In this document: positions 32,562 to 44,368 of the stretch, piece after piece
Layout: each line of letters starts with the position of its first letter
How positions within the stretch are numbered: the first letter of the stretch is position 1
Source of the DNA: Zasmidium citrigriseum
Lineage: Eukaryota > Ascomycota > Dothideomycetes > Mycosphaerellales > Mycosphaerellaceae
DNA length: 64,000 nt
Reading direction: 5' to 3'
Assembly: GCA_002786025.1 (NCBI GenBank)
Contig: NHNW01000003.1
Location: forward strand, 434,001-498,000
Notes under the pieces: model-generated
What the model was told of the DNA's origin: nothing
Database searches by the model: none
The model's input: the letters and a program-made list of their open reading frames with translations, nothing else
Translations under genes and position numbers: made by a program

Positions 32562-33083
32562 CTACCAATCCTCCATCCCAAAATGATGTATGCGGTCTCC
32601 AGAAACGGTTCGCATGTGACGCGATGTTCTCTTTCCCTCAGAAGGACCTCGGATGAATGGAGCGGCGAGATGGCCGTCATTGTGATGGAATATGGCTTTC
32701 ACATGATAGAGAAGCTCATTCACTTCACACCACCAAACTCTAACCGTTTTTGGAAGCTGTCTGATAGAGTGCCTTAGGCCGCAACTCAAAAAGCTTCCGA
32801 AAAGTAAAAGCACTACAGGCACGAGTATTGCAACATATTGATAACGTTTGGGGACTTCTGATATCATACGAATGGCCACATCTTTGCTCCAGTGCGCCAA
32901 GAAAGAAGACGTCAATGTCTTCGCCAGATTCCCAGCCACAAAGTCCCAAAAAGAGCTCGCTTGGACATACATCGTCTTCAGTCCAGGCACGTTATTAGTA
33001 AGAGCCAGGTGTCTAAATTGCTGGCACCACATACTGGAGATGCGACAAGTATCTGTCGCTTGGGTTTCGGAGTCTTTGCTCAA
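32562..33083 (-). CDS. Orphan membrane-associated ORF, 173 aa
   Basis: An intact frame has protein-like composition, with one clear transmembrane helix (YVAILVPVVLLLFGSFLSCG) flanked by a polar N-terminal half and a basic C-terminal half (IRGPSEGKRTSRHMR). An alternative start at internal Met39 would still keep the helix. No family is recognised and no promoter or intron evidence supports it beyond composition. Confidence 0.45.
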   Translation of the reverse strand: MSKDSETQATDTCRISSMWCQQFRHLALTNNVPGLKTMYVQASSFWDFVAGNLAKTLTSSFLAHWSKDVAIRMISEVPKRYQYVAILVPVVLLLFGSFLSCGLRHSIRQLPKTVRVWWCEVNELLYHVKAIFHHNDGHLAAPFIRGPSEGKRTSRHMRTVSGDRIHHFGMEDW

Positions 33084-34149
33084 GGTGACAGCCTATGTAG
33101 ACATGACATACAGGGTATGCTACGCCTCAATGATACAGACCATGAGACGTCTAAGCAACGGACTCTCGTGCAGCTCGTGAAACTCGTGAGGATCACATAG
33201 ACTCGTGTTCTAGTCGCAGAGCTTAATCGCTAAATTCGAGTTCGTGATCCTTCTCGTGAGGAAGATCACTCCTAGCGAGACGTTTCAGAGGTAAGACGAA
33301 CACTACAAGATCGCCAGGCTGCAGCATTTTCCTGATATGTAAGCAATGCTTTTGGCTGAATATTGGCCTGAGAGAGTCAATGAAGAACGTTGGTCAGCTC
33401 CCAAGATTCTGCGGGCTGAGCATCGTGTTCAGCGGGTGCAGTGGTCGTTTTATAGTCTGTAGGATTCGTTTCTCGGGAGACATGCATAGGGTCTTGTACC
33501 ATCTTATGCATTTTCTGCCAAGTGTGCTTTCAGTGGATAGACCATTTCATCCGCGGCTCATCGCGGAAGAGATCTTTTGTGATCATCGTCCAAGTATAGA
33601 GTCGTCGTCACCATCACTCCATCAATCGCATCGACATCCATATCGGCATTTTCATGCAGTCGTCAGAAGTCGTTTCCAGAGCGAGACTCGTCGACTTGGC
33701 GACTTGATCTCCATAATCCTGAACAGAGTACTCGCTATGAAACAACGAACGCCTCCAGTCGATCAAGACGGCGAATTGGCTTGGGCTGCCACCGGGTTTT
33801 GGCTCTCTCTCCATTCTCCGTCGGATCGCATAATCCGGTGATGTTGAGGAACGATGCAGGACAACTGTGGATAGATATAGGAGATCCGGCATAAGCACCG
33901 AAGAAGTAGCGATGGCAGAAGGCTGGCTAAAAGGCGTTCAAATGGGCTTGGACAGGGGAGCGTGGACATGGGTTTGGACGTCAGGAATTCGGAAGTTGCT
34001 GGATGCCGCAAATGTTCAATCATGATGATGGATGATATTGTATGTTCTCTAATTGTGCTATGCTCATGTGTCCATCTAAAACAATCGTCTATTCGTGCTG
34101 TCTTTCCAATGACTCCTCGCTAATGTCCGTCGTATGTGTTCGTGTATAT
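33084..34149. other. Intergenic, about 1.07 kb
   Basis: Competing ORFs of up to 153 codons exist on both strands (for example 33380-33841 plus) without domain, splice or composition support. An AACTCGTGA-type motif recurs near 33178-33260 (CAGCTCGTGAAACTCGTGAGG and later CTCGTGAGGA). Confidence 0.4.
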
Positions 34150-35184
34150 CTATCTTACTGCCTTCTTCGTGCGCATGTCTGGGAAGAACATGCCTGGGTG
34201 GGCGATGCTCATGAGGATGCAGGCGATGGCGATCATACTAGACGATGTTAGCGAGTAGTCAAGATAATCGGATCGGATGTACTCACGCTCCATCGAGAAT
34301 CAGAAACTCTTTCTCGTTCTGCATCAATGGGTTTCCCCAGCCGCCAGCCATTTCTGGAAGACTATTCTGCGTCAGCGATGTGTTTGATTGCAAGTTCGTT
34401 GGGCGACGTACCGGTAGATGCATCGAATGAAGATGAACAAGAATGCAAACGAAGTACAAATGAGATAGAAGTAGAAGCCCCTCGTCGTCGAGTAGTGACC
34501 ATGTTCCTTCTCAAAGGAAGCACCATCCGAGCTGGCACCACTGCTCTTCTGAGATCTGAAAATGTTCCATGCAAAGTCAATCGCAAGGAGAACGCAGATT
34601 GCCCTGTCGTGGGATGTTAGTCTGACTCATGTGGCACTGGTGTAATCAACGTACATCGTTGCAACCTGGATGGCAATACCAGCAATCATGATGTCGCCTC
34701 CAGTATCGGCGCCGCTGCTGTCGGACGATGCAGCAATGCCTCCTCCAACGGCCTGGATGACAATACTCAAAGCATCGCAGGAGATGAAAATCCATGTGTA
34801 CCACTTTGGTGCAAGACGAGAGTACTCCGGTCCGAGAGCCATGATGATGTGCTTCAGTGTAAGGTAGATACCGGCTGCGAGGAACGAAGGGGCGATGATG
34901 AGGCAGACGATCTGGATCTTGAAGCCAACATCGTCCCATGGGTTGTTGTGCATCATGATTCTCCCAATGTATCCAATCCATTCGCAAAGACACCCAATGG
35001 ACACGACGATACCGAATGACCAGATCCGATACCAGACACACAAGAAGACTTGTGCAACATTGCAAGCAGCGAAGACGGCAAGCAAGATAACATTGCCAGC
35101 GAGGTTCGGGGTGTAGCCGTAGGTAGTGGCCTCCACAGGACACTCAGGAGTGACCTGCGTGCAGTTATCGAAGGCTCCGGACAT
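34150..35184 (-). CDS. RTA1-like seven-helix membrane protein
   Basis: Exons 35184-34655, 34603-34412, 34361-34287 and 34237-34150, separated by 51, 50 and 49-nt introns, give 294 residues. Seven hydrophobic segments can be followed. The RTA1-family signatures GYTPNLAGNVILLAVF at the start, APSFLAAGIYLTLKHII in the middle and FFIFIRCIYR-like LFIFIRCIYRLPEMAGGWG near the end are present. Fungal RTA1-like proteins are linked to lipid translocation and to resistance to toxic compounds such as 7-aminocholesterol and amphiphiles; their substrates are mostly not known. It lies beside a Zn2Cys6 regulator and a CoA ligase. Confidence 0.92.
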
Positions 35185-35932
35185 GATGAAGATGAAAAGA
35201 AGGAAGTAGCGATTGTACTTGCTGGTGGTTGATGGCTCTGGACCACTCGGAACCGTGACTCCTTATGTATGCCATCTTGGTTGTTTACGGCCCTACCTGA
35301 GGATCCGGTGAAACTGCGCTGCCTAGCACTGCGGATTGTGTAATGCGTCAGCTCGCATTCTGGTCTTCATTGTTTGACGGAATTTATAGAAGCCGGCTGA
35401 AGAATTGGCGACGCGCTGTGGGTCCTTTGGCACGCGAGGATGAACGCATGGGTCGTACTTCGTAAGGGCCAAATATCTTGAACACCGGTGCTGTTCGTTG
35501 GTTTTGAAAGCGAGTGTTGATTGAGCATGGGATGCAGAAGGAGCATTCGTATCAGATATGTCAATCGTTCCTGTCTTCATAAGCAACCATATCCATTCGC
35601 CTGATTTTCTGATCCATTCGCATTCATAGTGGATGTATAATGAAATAACCCGATCGATGCAATGGAGAAGCATTTTGTCCAAACCCGAATTCGAGAAACG
35701 GCGCTAACCCCCTGGAGGACTGCCTTGCGACGGGGCGGAGCCAATTGCAGTTGGGCAGAATCTGGCAGGGAGGCAGGTCCACAACTCGGACTCGCTCACG
35801 GTTCGCCATGGATTCGTCTCCAGATCCTGCGCTGGCCCATTCAAAAGCCCTGTGCTCGTATATCGTGTGCCCGCCCTTCCTCATGTCGCTCTATTCACCA
35901 CCATTCGCACAGCCGCCGGCGAGTAAGCAGCC
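35185..35932. promoter_or_regulatory. Divergent promoter of the RTA1-like and Zn2Cys6 genes
   Basis: The 748 bp separate the two start codons. No gene is supported inside. Confidence 0.45.
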
Positions 35933-37303
35933 ATGCCGGGCAGTCGCAGATTCCACGGCAAAACAAGATCGGGTTGCGCAAGGTCGGTCACCACTACTCG
36001 GATGAGATCGACGGCTGGCAGCTAATGAGAAACCAGTTGCAAGGCTCGCCACGTGAAGGTCGGTAGTCCCATCACTGACGCTAGACGAGATTGATGGCTT
36101 GTAGCTGATACAGCCCATCCTAGTGCGGTGAGGAGCGACCGGTCTGCAAAAACTGCGTGCGACGTAACACATCTTGTGTCTACCCATCAGAAGCCTCTCC
36201 GCCAGATTCCAACTCACGACCGGATCGCAGCCCGGTTTCCGCGGGAAGCGTGGGGGATTCGTACGACGGCTTGGATTTGACCCTCCAACACCGCTACTCG
36301 ACTACGACATCCGTTCATCTCTTGCCAAGCAGCGGAGCTCAGCTCGTATGGCAGACGGAAGTGCCCATCACCGCCAGAGACTACCCGCTCCTTCAACATG
36401 GCATATTGGCCTTGGCAGCAATGGACTTGGCCTGCGCAGCCGCCGACGAGGGTGACCAAGGGCAGATGGCCTTGTATCGGGCTCGGGGATTGCACCACCA
36501 GCAAGTCGCTCTGCCAATGTTCCGGTCACTTCTCCTGAGGGACGAACAACGTGAGCAGACCGTAATCTTCATCTTTTCCATCATGCTGGTCATGCTGGCT
36601 TTTGCTTCTGCCCAGTCAGCTACGACACAGCCAACCTTGGACGAGATACTGGACATGTTCGCACTGTTTCGCGGGCCCCGCGCGTTGTGGGAGTTACACC
36701 AGAATGGGGCCAACAAAGAGCTGATCCAGACGCTGTTCCCGAAGGCGTTGCCTGACCGGCCTGACTTCCCAGAAGAGGAGTTCATGAATCCTAACAACCC
36801 GATGATAGGTATTGAGCACCCAGACATTGATGAGGTATGTAGTTCTCATGCGTTCCTTCGACTGAGACACTTTAGCGGACGATCTTTTAGTACCGCATTC
36901 CGATTCTGGCGGTACCACGCTATCCTTCTTCCTTCGTGTGAAACAGCTCGACCGATCGGTATAGTGCCGATCTTAGCTCTGAACAAAGCTAACAAGATAC
37001 TAGTCTTGTGCAGATGCGATCCGACAAATCAGATGGGCGTGGGCGAGGAACCTTCACGACTCGACCGATGTGAGGGCCATGGCCTGGTTTCCCGCCTTAA
37101 TGCCTGAAGGCTTTTATCGACAGCTCCAAGAGCATAGGCCGATCGCACTCGCAATCCTTGGTCTCTACGCTGCAGTGTTGAAGCCCTTTCACACACGCTG
37201 GTGGATGTCTTCGTGGGATAAGATTCTGACCTCGGCGATCAAGAACGTTGCGACTGTTGAGGGTATCCACTTGCCCGTACTGGTCGATCCCTCGCGACTG
37301 TAA
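35933..37303 (+). CDS. Zn2Cys6 fungal transcription factor
   Basis: Exons 35933-35982, 36037-36058, 36124-36834, a short exon from 36891 (to 36911 or 36935), and 37004-37303 give about 367-375 residues. Only this splicing builds the zinc cluster: C15-x2-C18-x6-C25-x6-C32-x2-C35-x6-C42, a perfect GAL4-type motif divided over three exons, the middle one only 22 nt. The rest is the acidic-helical regulatory domain (PLLQHGILALAAMDLACAAA, VIFIFSIMLVMLAFAS) seen in short Zn2Cys6 proteins of the UPC2/fungal_trans_2 style. The two first introns resemble each other in sequence. The exact 3' border of the fourth exon is undecided. It may control the adjacent CoA ligase and dehydrogenase genes. Confidence 0.8.
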
Positions 37304-37331
37304 CCAGCGAATCGATGCCTCTTCGATGAGC

Positions 37332-39010
37332 TCAAAGCTTCACTTGACGCCTCCGCCTGGCCTCTTCTTCTCTCAACTGCTTCTTCAAGATCTTGCCGCT
37401 CGCAGACTTTGGAATTGCATCGAGGTATTCGACACCGCCCTCAAGGTGTTTGTACTTGGACAAGCGCGAGGCCACCCATGATCTGACGTCCTCTTCTGTG
37501 ATATGACTGCCCGCACTTCCCACGACGAAGGCTTTTGGAAGTTCTCCGGTTCCAGCTGGTACTCCGATCACAGCAGCATCGATGATTTGTGGGTGCAACA
37601 GCAGCACCCCTTCAATCTCACTAGGAGCGACCTGGAAAGCTCGGACCTTGATCAACTCCTTCTTCCTGTCGACGACGTAGAAGAGCCCGGTCCGATCGTC
37701 TCCGTAAACCACGTCTCCGGTATGGAAGAAGCCCTCTTCGTCCCAGTCCCGGGCATTAGCTTCAGGGTTGTTCAGGTATCCCTTCACGACGGTCGGCCCT
37801 CTCATGCATAGCTCGCCACGAGCATCGTATGGACCGACTTCCTGGCCCTCCTCATCGACCAGCTTCATGTCTATATTCGGAAGCCAACGACCGACTGATC
37901 CAGTGTCGTCACTTTCAGGATAGTAGATGAAGGAGCCGACGCCTGAGGCTTCGGTCATACCCCATCCTTGGATGCACTGACAATCGTCTGGCAGTAGCTC
38001 CTTGAAGGCCAGTTGGGTCGTCTTGTCTAACGGAGCGGCACCGCAGACTGCTCTTCTGATGTTCCTCAGGCAATGCTTCACAAAATCCGGCTTTTGTCGA
38101 GCAAATGCGAGGATCGCGACTACCAATGGCGGCGCTAGAGACAACGTCGGTATGCAATACTGCTCTTGGTACGCCAAGAAAGGCTCGAGCTCGAAGCGGC
38201 GCATTATGTACGCTGGAGTCCCCAACCTCAGATGTGTGAAGTGCAAAATCGAAGCACTTGCGATGTGGAAAGCAGGCATGGCATACAGACGTGTATCTTC
38301 GAAGGGCGTGCCGTGGTCGGGGTGCTCGAATAGAATGGTATGCTGCGCAATCAAGTTCCGATGGGTAACTTGCGCCGCCTTTGGCAGGCCTGTGGTCCCG
38401 CTGCTGAACATGAGGAAGGCGGTCGTTGTTTGCGACGTCGTCTCATCGTCGAATTGCACCCAGTCCTGCTCGCCGTGCTGAAGAAGAGAGCGCCAAGAGA
38501 CCTGCGAGCCCCGGTTCTCGTCTGAGATAAGCATCACCTTGGACGACGATAGACCGGCTTTCTCCGCCGACTTCAAGAGTGTTCCGAGAAGCTCTGGCTC
38601 TGTAATGACCAGCTTGGGTTTTGATACACTCAACGCATGGTCAAGTTCAAACTCCGTGTAGCCTGGATTGGTGCCGACGAAGACCGCCCCAGCGCCAACG
38701 ATGCCTTGAACGAGGACCGGATAGACGACATCATTGAAGGCGTGGATGCATACACAATCGCCTTTTTGGATTCCTATCGCTTGGAGTCCTGCGACTAGCT
38801 GTCTGATACGTTTGTAAACTCGCCGGATCGAAAGGCTCCGGCTGGGATCGACGCAGTCGTTGAAGAGCTGGCTCGAGTCAGCGGGGTCCACCATTGCGGA
38901 CTGGAGACACTGACGAGTTTGTCCTGAGGGAACTTCTGGTGGTTTTCATAACACCATGACAAGATGTCTTTGGACGAGATTGGAAGGGTTTCCTTTGCTA
39001 GCAACGGCAT
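37332..39010 (-). CDS. Acyl-CoA ligase, 4-coumarate-CoA-ligase-like
   Basis: Exons 39010-38915 and 38867-37332 give 543 residues; the 47-nt intron has a CTGAC branch site and removes an apparent frame break. Adenylate-forming motifs are all present: FSSGTTGLPKA (A3), GWGMTEASG (A5), YDARGELCMRGPTVVKGY (A7), EEGFFHTGDV and the C-terminal catalytic lysine motif KSASGKILKKQLR (A10). The enzyme activates a carboxylic acid through an acyl-AMP to its CoA thioester; 4CL-type fungal members use phenylpropanoid, aromatic or medium-chain acids. The end -VKL resembles a peroxisomal PTS1 tripeptide but is not a strong one. It is divergent from the dehydrogenase at 39442. Confidence 0.93.
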
Positions 39011-39441
39011 CTTTGCACGGTCAAAGGCAATGATCTCCAGTCCACTGACAGACGGAGAACGAAATGACAACGGGGGTTCAGTATTCTGAACCGCAGTTGT
39101 GGGTCCATACTTAAGAAAGGACTTCTGGTTGCGAGTCTCGCTGTCTCGCTGTCTTACTAACACCAACAAGCCGGCTCAATCATGACCAAGCTAGGAAGGC
39201 AAAGCGCAACCTAATTCAATCACGACGCACGTGATTAGCGAATCCGATGACGTTCTGGACGGGCTTGGCTCGAGACGAGGCAGCTCACCATTGACGTTAC
39301 TCCGCACGAGCTCTGGACTGCGTTACCTTGGGAGGACGGGAATAGAATGCTCGTCGACATGAAATCAAGGAAGCATTTCAACATCTACCACAACCTCTTC
39401 CCGGTCCCTTTCGTCACTGACATTCGACATAATATTCAGCC
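39011..39441. promoter_or_regulatory. Shared divergent promoter, CoA ligase / dehydrogenase
   Basis: The 431 bp between two start codons contain an E-box CACGTG (within GCACGTGAT near 39230) and no gene. The layout suits co-regulation by the nearby Zn2Cys6 protein, which is inference. Confidence 0.5.
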
Positions 39442-40563
39442 ATGCCTCCAAACGGAACAGCAAATAGTCACGGCCAAACAATGAAGGTGGGATACATTGG
39501 GTTGGGCAATGCTGGGTTCTCTATGGCGTCCAACTTGCCCAAGGTAAACCGATCCTCTTATGTCTACCACGTCTTCTGACCGTACGGCATTGTGCCTAAC
39601 AGGCTGGGTATCAACTTGTGGTACATGACGCAGATGATGAAAAGGTCAAGAGAGCAGCAAGCGAGTGGCCCAACACTACTGCGGCGAACGGATCACCAGA
39701 AGCGTTTCAGGACTGCGAGGTGATTGTAACAATGTTGCCTCAGGGCAAGGTTGTACGAGAAGTGCTCCTTGGCAAGGATAACTTCGCTCGGGCGCTAAGA
39801 CCTGGTATGCAGTATCAGTCTGAAATACACACTTGACTGACGATCCGGGCAAGGCACGATCATCGTTGACACCTCGTCATCTTCACCCTTCGATACAAGA
39901 GCCCTGGGCGAAGAGCTCGCTCAACACTCTCTGCAACTCATAGACAGCCCAATCACTCAAACATACATGCACGCCACGGACGCAGGCGAATCAACACTCA
40001 TGGTTGGCTCTGACAGCAAGGAAGCTTTCGAGAAGGTAGAGCCCATTCTTCGAACCATGGCCGGCTACATCTTCCACCTAGGCAAACTCGGGAATGGACA
40101 TGCGATGAAAACGCTCAACAACTATATCATGGCATCCTCGATCTGCGCCCTGAGTGACAGCTTGGTAACAGGCCAAAAGTTCGGACTGGACCCTCAGCAA
40201 ATGATCGATGTCCTGAACGTCGGGACAGGCGTTTGCTTCCCTACTTTGGATACTTTCCGGCGAGATGGCCTTACGCAGCGATACAATAGTGGATTTGGCC
40301 TGGCGCTTCTGGTCAAGGATCTCGGTATCACGGAGGACTTCATGAAACATAATGGCTTCCAGACTGAGCTTCCTTGTTTGACGAAGAAGTATCTTGGAGA
40401 TGCGCTCGCCGAGGTAGAGCCTATGGCGGATCATACAAAGGCTTTGGTCGGTTGGGAGAAGAGGAGTGGTGTGCAATTGAGGAAGACTGAGAAGGCGGAG
40501 TATATCCCACAGAAGGACTTTGAGCATCGATTGAAGGGGTTGAATCGACCGCCGGAGATCTGA
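39442..40563 (+). CDS. Beta-hydroxyacid dehydrogenase (3-hydroxyisobutyrate/6PGDH type)
   Basis: Exons 39442-39543, 39603-39804 and 39854-40563 (introns 59 and 49 nt) give 337 residues. The Rossmann fingerprint VGYIGLGNAGFSMASNL begins at about residue 16, after a short polar leader. The acidic HDADD turn prefers NAD(H). The catalytic Lys lies in GKLGNGHAMKTLNNYI, the family signature. The usual substrate loop D-x-P-V-S-G-G-x-x-G-A is altered to DSPITQTYMHATDAG, so the substrate may differ from 3-hydroxyisobutyrate. Beta-hydroxyacid dehydrogenases oxidise short 3-hydroxyacids, in valine catabolism among others. Divergent pairing with an acyl-CoA ligase suggests a common acid-catabolic route. 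Confidence 0.88.
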
Positions 40564-41318
40564 GGTGTTCGCGACAAAGCATCGAGTGTCGTTGGCCTGT
40601 ACAGCTTTGAGTGATGGAGAGTGTTCGGTGCAGCGGACTAAATGCATACCTTCGACTTGATCGACAATCCGAGGCTTGCAGCTTCCAAGCGCAGCTCACG
40701 CCGATCAGTTCATGGCAGCTGAGTTTCCCTTGTACCGAGATCGACAACTTCTCTTCCAACTTCACGCCCGGAGTGGCAGCATTGGGTGCATTTGACTAAC
40801 AAGAGTAAAGTCGCGACTCCGAAACAACGATACATCTCCGTCTTCAATTTTCGCAGGGCGCGGCATCGCATTCGCTTATATTCACCCGTTCCCTATTTCC
40901 CGCCAAAGATAGGCACGCGAAGAAGATCATCTTCAGCCCCCATCACAAGCTTCCGCACTTGCCAACGCTCTATTGGCCAAGCTCACATGTCGTTAGCCCT
41001 ATTCGGAAGGTGTGGCATTCCGGCTCCAGACGAATCCTCATCTAAACAAGCCATGTTCCTTGGCGACTATACCATGCGGAGATTTTGGCCTCACATGGCT
41101 TGGGTGTTCTTGACTCAGAAGAGCTAGAAAGCGCTGGGCTTGCATGCGAAATCGGTTCTTCAGTGGTGCACGAGGCTGCACGCGAATGCGGGGCCCCTGT
41201 CTGGGTACTGGCGAAGAGGTACAAGTTAGGTACTTGAAGGCCGGAGTGCAGCTGGTGATGGGCCTTTTCGGTGGTTCTTCGATCTTTGTTGGCACTGCGG
41301 TGTGCGGTCTGCGTGGCC
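40564..41318. other. Intergenic, 755 bp
   Basis: No supported gene; several short ORFs on both strands. The last part should contain the promoter of the large membrane protein. Confidence 0.45.
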
Positions 41319-44001
41319 ATGATTCACCGTCTTGAGGTCGCGGAGGCGGCAGCCATCATCAATGTGGCTCTTATTATAGGCAAGTTTCTTGATGCTGAAG
41401 TTCGAGAGGATACTGAGAAAGTGCAGTTCAATTCACTTACCCGCTGCTAATTTCTCTCGTCGCTGTTGGTATCCTGAAACGAACGACCAACGCTGCAACC
41501 TGGTGAGTCTGCTTTCAGGGTCAGGGTGATCATTCAAAGCTGACGATCTGTGAAGGTCTGTCTTCGGACAACTAATCCAAAGATCGAAATGGCCCTTCCT
41601 ACTCCAGACCGACACTTCCTCAGGCGTCAAAGTCGACAAAAGAGTCAGGGTCTTGACAATTCTCTCCACATTCGCCGGAGTGCTCCTCGCAGTCGCCGCC
41701 GCTATCACCCCTCTGGGTCTGCACAGTACCCTCCGATCGACTGAGGTAGACGACACGCCATTCTCGTACGTCAAGGACAACTCTGCGGTTGGCCAGGCCA
41801 CGCAGTCGCACGATAACTACGTCGCCAATCGAATCTGCGGCGCCAACTACGCGGAAGATTGTCCTGGTAACAACGATGGATACGAGAACTGGAGCAATGC
41901 CACGGCGTTCGGCAGCAGACCTAAGCCAGGGGCAACAAACCCATTCATATCTAGTCAGTCCTTGAGTAGACGTTGAGATCTGCCGAGGCCACGCTGACTT
42001 CCGAGTAGCTTCTATCGCATCCAACATCACCGATGTGTTTACTTCTGCCACCAGCGACAGCACCGTAGCTGGTATTCTCGACATCCAATATCGCTCGTTC
42101 ATCAACTACAACAACCAGACCGAGCCAGGAGATGATGAGAACACCCTCTGGATCGATCGAGGAAAACCTCGTACTCAGGGACAATTCCGTTACTTTCAAC
42201 AGTTCTTGCTCGAGAACCGCACAAGACCCGTAGAAGGTCTGATCGTGTCGACAGGCGACATGCCTGGTGTTGGCTTCCGTAATCACACGCTCCCACCATC
42301 ATCCACGTATGGCTATAGCTGGGAGGAGGACATACTTTGGCTTGAACCAGAGGTGAGCATCAATTATTTGCTTGTAGATCTTGAGCTGACGAGCTGCAGA
42401 CAGCGTGTACAGATCTAAACATCACCTACGACTACACAATGCCCGCGCCGATCAGCTACAACGGCATACCCAATGCTCGCCTTACAGATCGTGGAGGCTT
42501 CATCAACCTGCCCCACGACTACCCGTATCTCGACTTGAACGACACGCAAAACCATCCACAGCTGCTCGCTCGATCCTGGAAAGCAGCCGTCCTGACTAAC
42601 AACTTCCTCGTCAAATTCATGAACGAATCGCGAAAGGACTTCCGCATGGGCAAGACTTATAAGCTCGCCGACTACGCGGAATACTACAATGGCTCGACTT
42701 CACCACCCACACCCAATAAAGTCGAGTTCGCGTCTTTTGGAAGTTCGAACCTGGACCAGAATGTCTTCACACCTAATCTCCCGGGAGATCTCAGCTATAT
42801 GGAAACGGACACGAGCAGTGTCAATTATACGAACAGTTCGTTCTCCGGTAGTTACTTCAGCCTGGCTACTGTCATCGTGGGCTACGGCGGTATCGACTCT
42901 TTGAACATATCGGTAGCCGGAGCCGGTGGAGGTCTGATTCTTGGTGTTGGCAAAATGGTGGATGCGGACGGCAACCCTCTGCCTGAAGACCAATTCCGCA
43001 TGGATCCTGGCACCAACTGGTCGCAGCCACTTTACGCCTGTACATCAGCGATCAAGGCTTCAGTCAAGAGAGTCAGCTTCCAGCTCAACGGCACCGCCTC
43101 GGTATCGAATTTGGTGATCACGAATGTCGAATCGAAAGAGTATGACTCGGATACGATGCCCACCTGGGGCATGGAGAACACGGGTAGAGATGTCAAAGAT
43201 CTGGACCCTCTTTGGGGACTTGTGTCTGAAGAATTCAGCAAGCTTCCTGGACTATCTGTGGTTCGAAAGCCAGAGTTCTATCTTCCAGCCTCATCTGCAT
43301 CACTGTTTGATGTGATGACTTCGCAAGACGCAGTGGCAGGTGCCAAAGCTCCACTCGGTGCCTTTGGATCGATCTACACACCCAGTGTATTGACCGACGC
43401 TCCCGACTACAGCGGCGGGACCAACTGGCTGCTTCACACAAAGTGGCAAGCACTTGCGGCACAAGCTGCCACTGCCGGCAAGATCCCGGACCTGATGTGG
43501 ACTGACTTGATGGCCAACGCTCTCATGAGTTCGAAGAACATGCTCTCTGGACGGCCGGCCACCAACAGCTCAGTTCCTGCAGTGCGCCGTCGAGACCTCT
43601 CCGAGAAGAAGACCTCCAATATCCCGTGCCGTCGATACTCGGCCACTATAGCATACGACTGGAAATACGCCATACCGGCATTGGTCTTCTTGGCCATGTA
43701 CGCTGCGCTGTTCGCAGGGTCGCTGCTCATGTGTTGCACGAGAGGACTCAACCTGAGCATTCTCCGCTTCGTGCTCAATCAGACCTCTGCCGGACGTGCC
43801 ATGACGACCGAGAGATACCAGGCTAGCAGTGACGTTGATTTCGCAAAGACATCAATCTGGGCTAGAGCTCGGGGCGATGAAGTCGTCCGAGTCGGCAAGC
43901 ACGACGTCCACAGGTCCGAGATGGGAAGCTCGCCACAAGGCTATCATGCCGTGGAGACAAAGTCGGGAGCTCAGGAGTCGACGACAGCTTATTCGCATTA
44001 G
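41319..44001 (+). CDS. Large membrane glycoprotein with extracellular domain, unknown family
   Basis: Exons 41319-41379, 41427-41502, 41556-41953, 42009-42352 and 42400-44001 give 826 residues. Intron 1 (41380-41426) is a GC-AG intron with donor GCAAGT; the rest are GT-AG. The N-terminus has hydrophobic segments (EVAEAAAIINVALII..., PLLISLVAVGIL, VLTILSTFAGVLLAVAAAI). An ectodomain of about 600 residues with many N-x-S/T sites and scattered cysteines follows. A last transmembrane helix (YAIPALVFLAMYAALFAGSL) precedes a 90-residue cytoplasmic tail. I recognise no catalytic motif; similar architectures occur in uncharacterised fungal plasma-membrane proteins. The start is the least certain part. 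Confidence 0.82.
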
Positions 44002-44368
44002 CCGAGTTCTCGTATATTCGAATGCTTGTAAATCATCAGCGGTTGTGTCATTGCATCTGGCCGTACCGCTGTCACAGGGCGGAGAATCTGTTCCAAAGTA
44101 GCTAGAGCATATGCATGCAAGCATCCTTGCGCAACTTGCATGCTGTCGGCAGTCCCAATCAAGGTTCTCCAGACAAGTGGTTAAGCTTTGTGTTCAGCCC
44201 TTGCGTTGACACATCATCGCTCTTCACCGAATGCGGGTTTTGCGAACTTCGTCCGTTGCGGTGTTGGAAATCGTGCTGTAACTGCATATAAGCTCCTGCT
44301 GCGTCGCATTGACGGACGGTGGCCTTTCCACAAGACGATCATCAATCTTCTCGACAACCACATCGACC
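44002..44368. other. Intergenic, 367 bp
   Basis: Contains the 3' UTR of the large membrane protein and the promoter of the oxidoreductase. A CATATGCATGCAAGC stretch near 44108 is followed by another TTGCATGC near 44136. No gene is supported. Confidence 0.45.

Noticed and set aside
33380..33841. 153-codon plus ORF between the orphan ORF and the RTA1-like gene
   Set aside because: Competing frames on the minus strand, Arg/His-rich chance-like composition and no domain.
37332..37340. C-terminal VKL of the CoA ligase as a peroxisomal signal
   Set aside because: VKL is not a canonical PTS1 tripeptide; left as a remark only.
38868..38914. Apparent frame break near the N-terminus of the CoA ligase
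   Set aside because: A 47-nt GT-AG intron with a CTGAC branch site joins QDKL to LFNDCVDPSRS as expected for the family.
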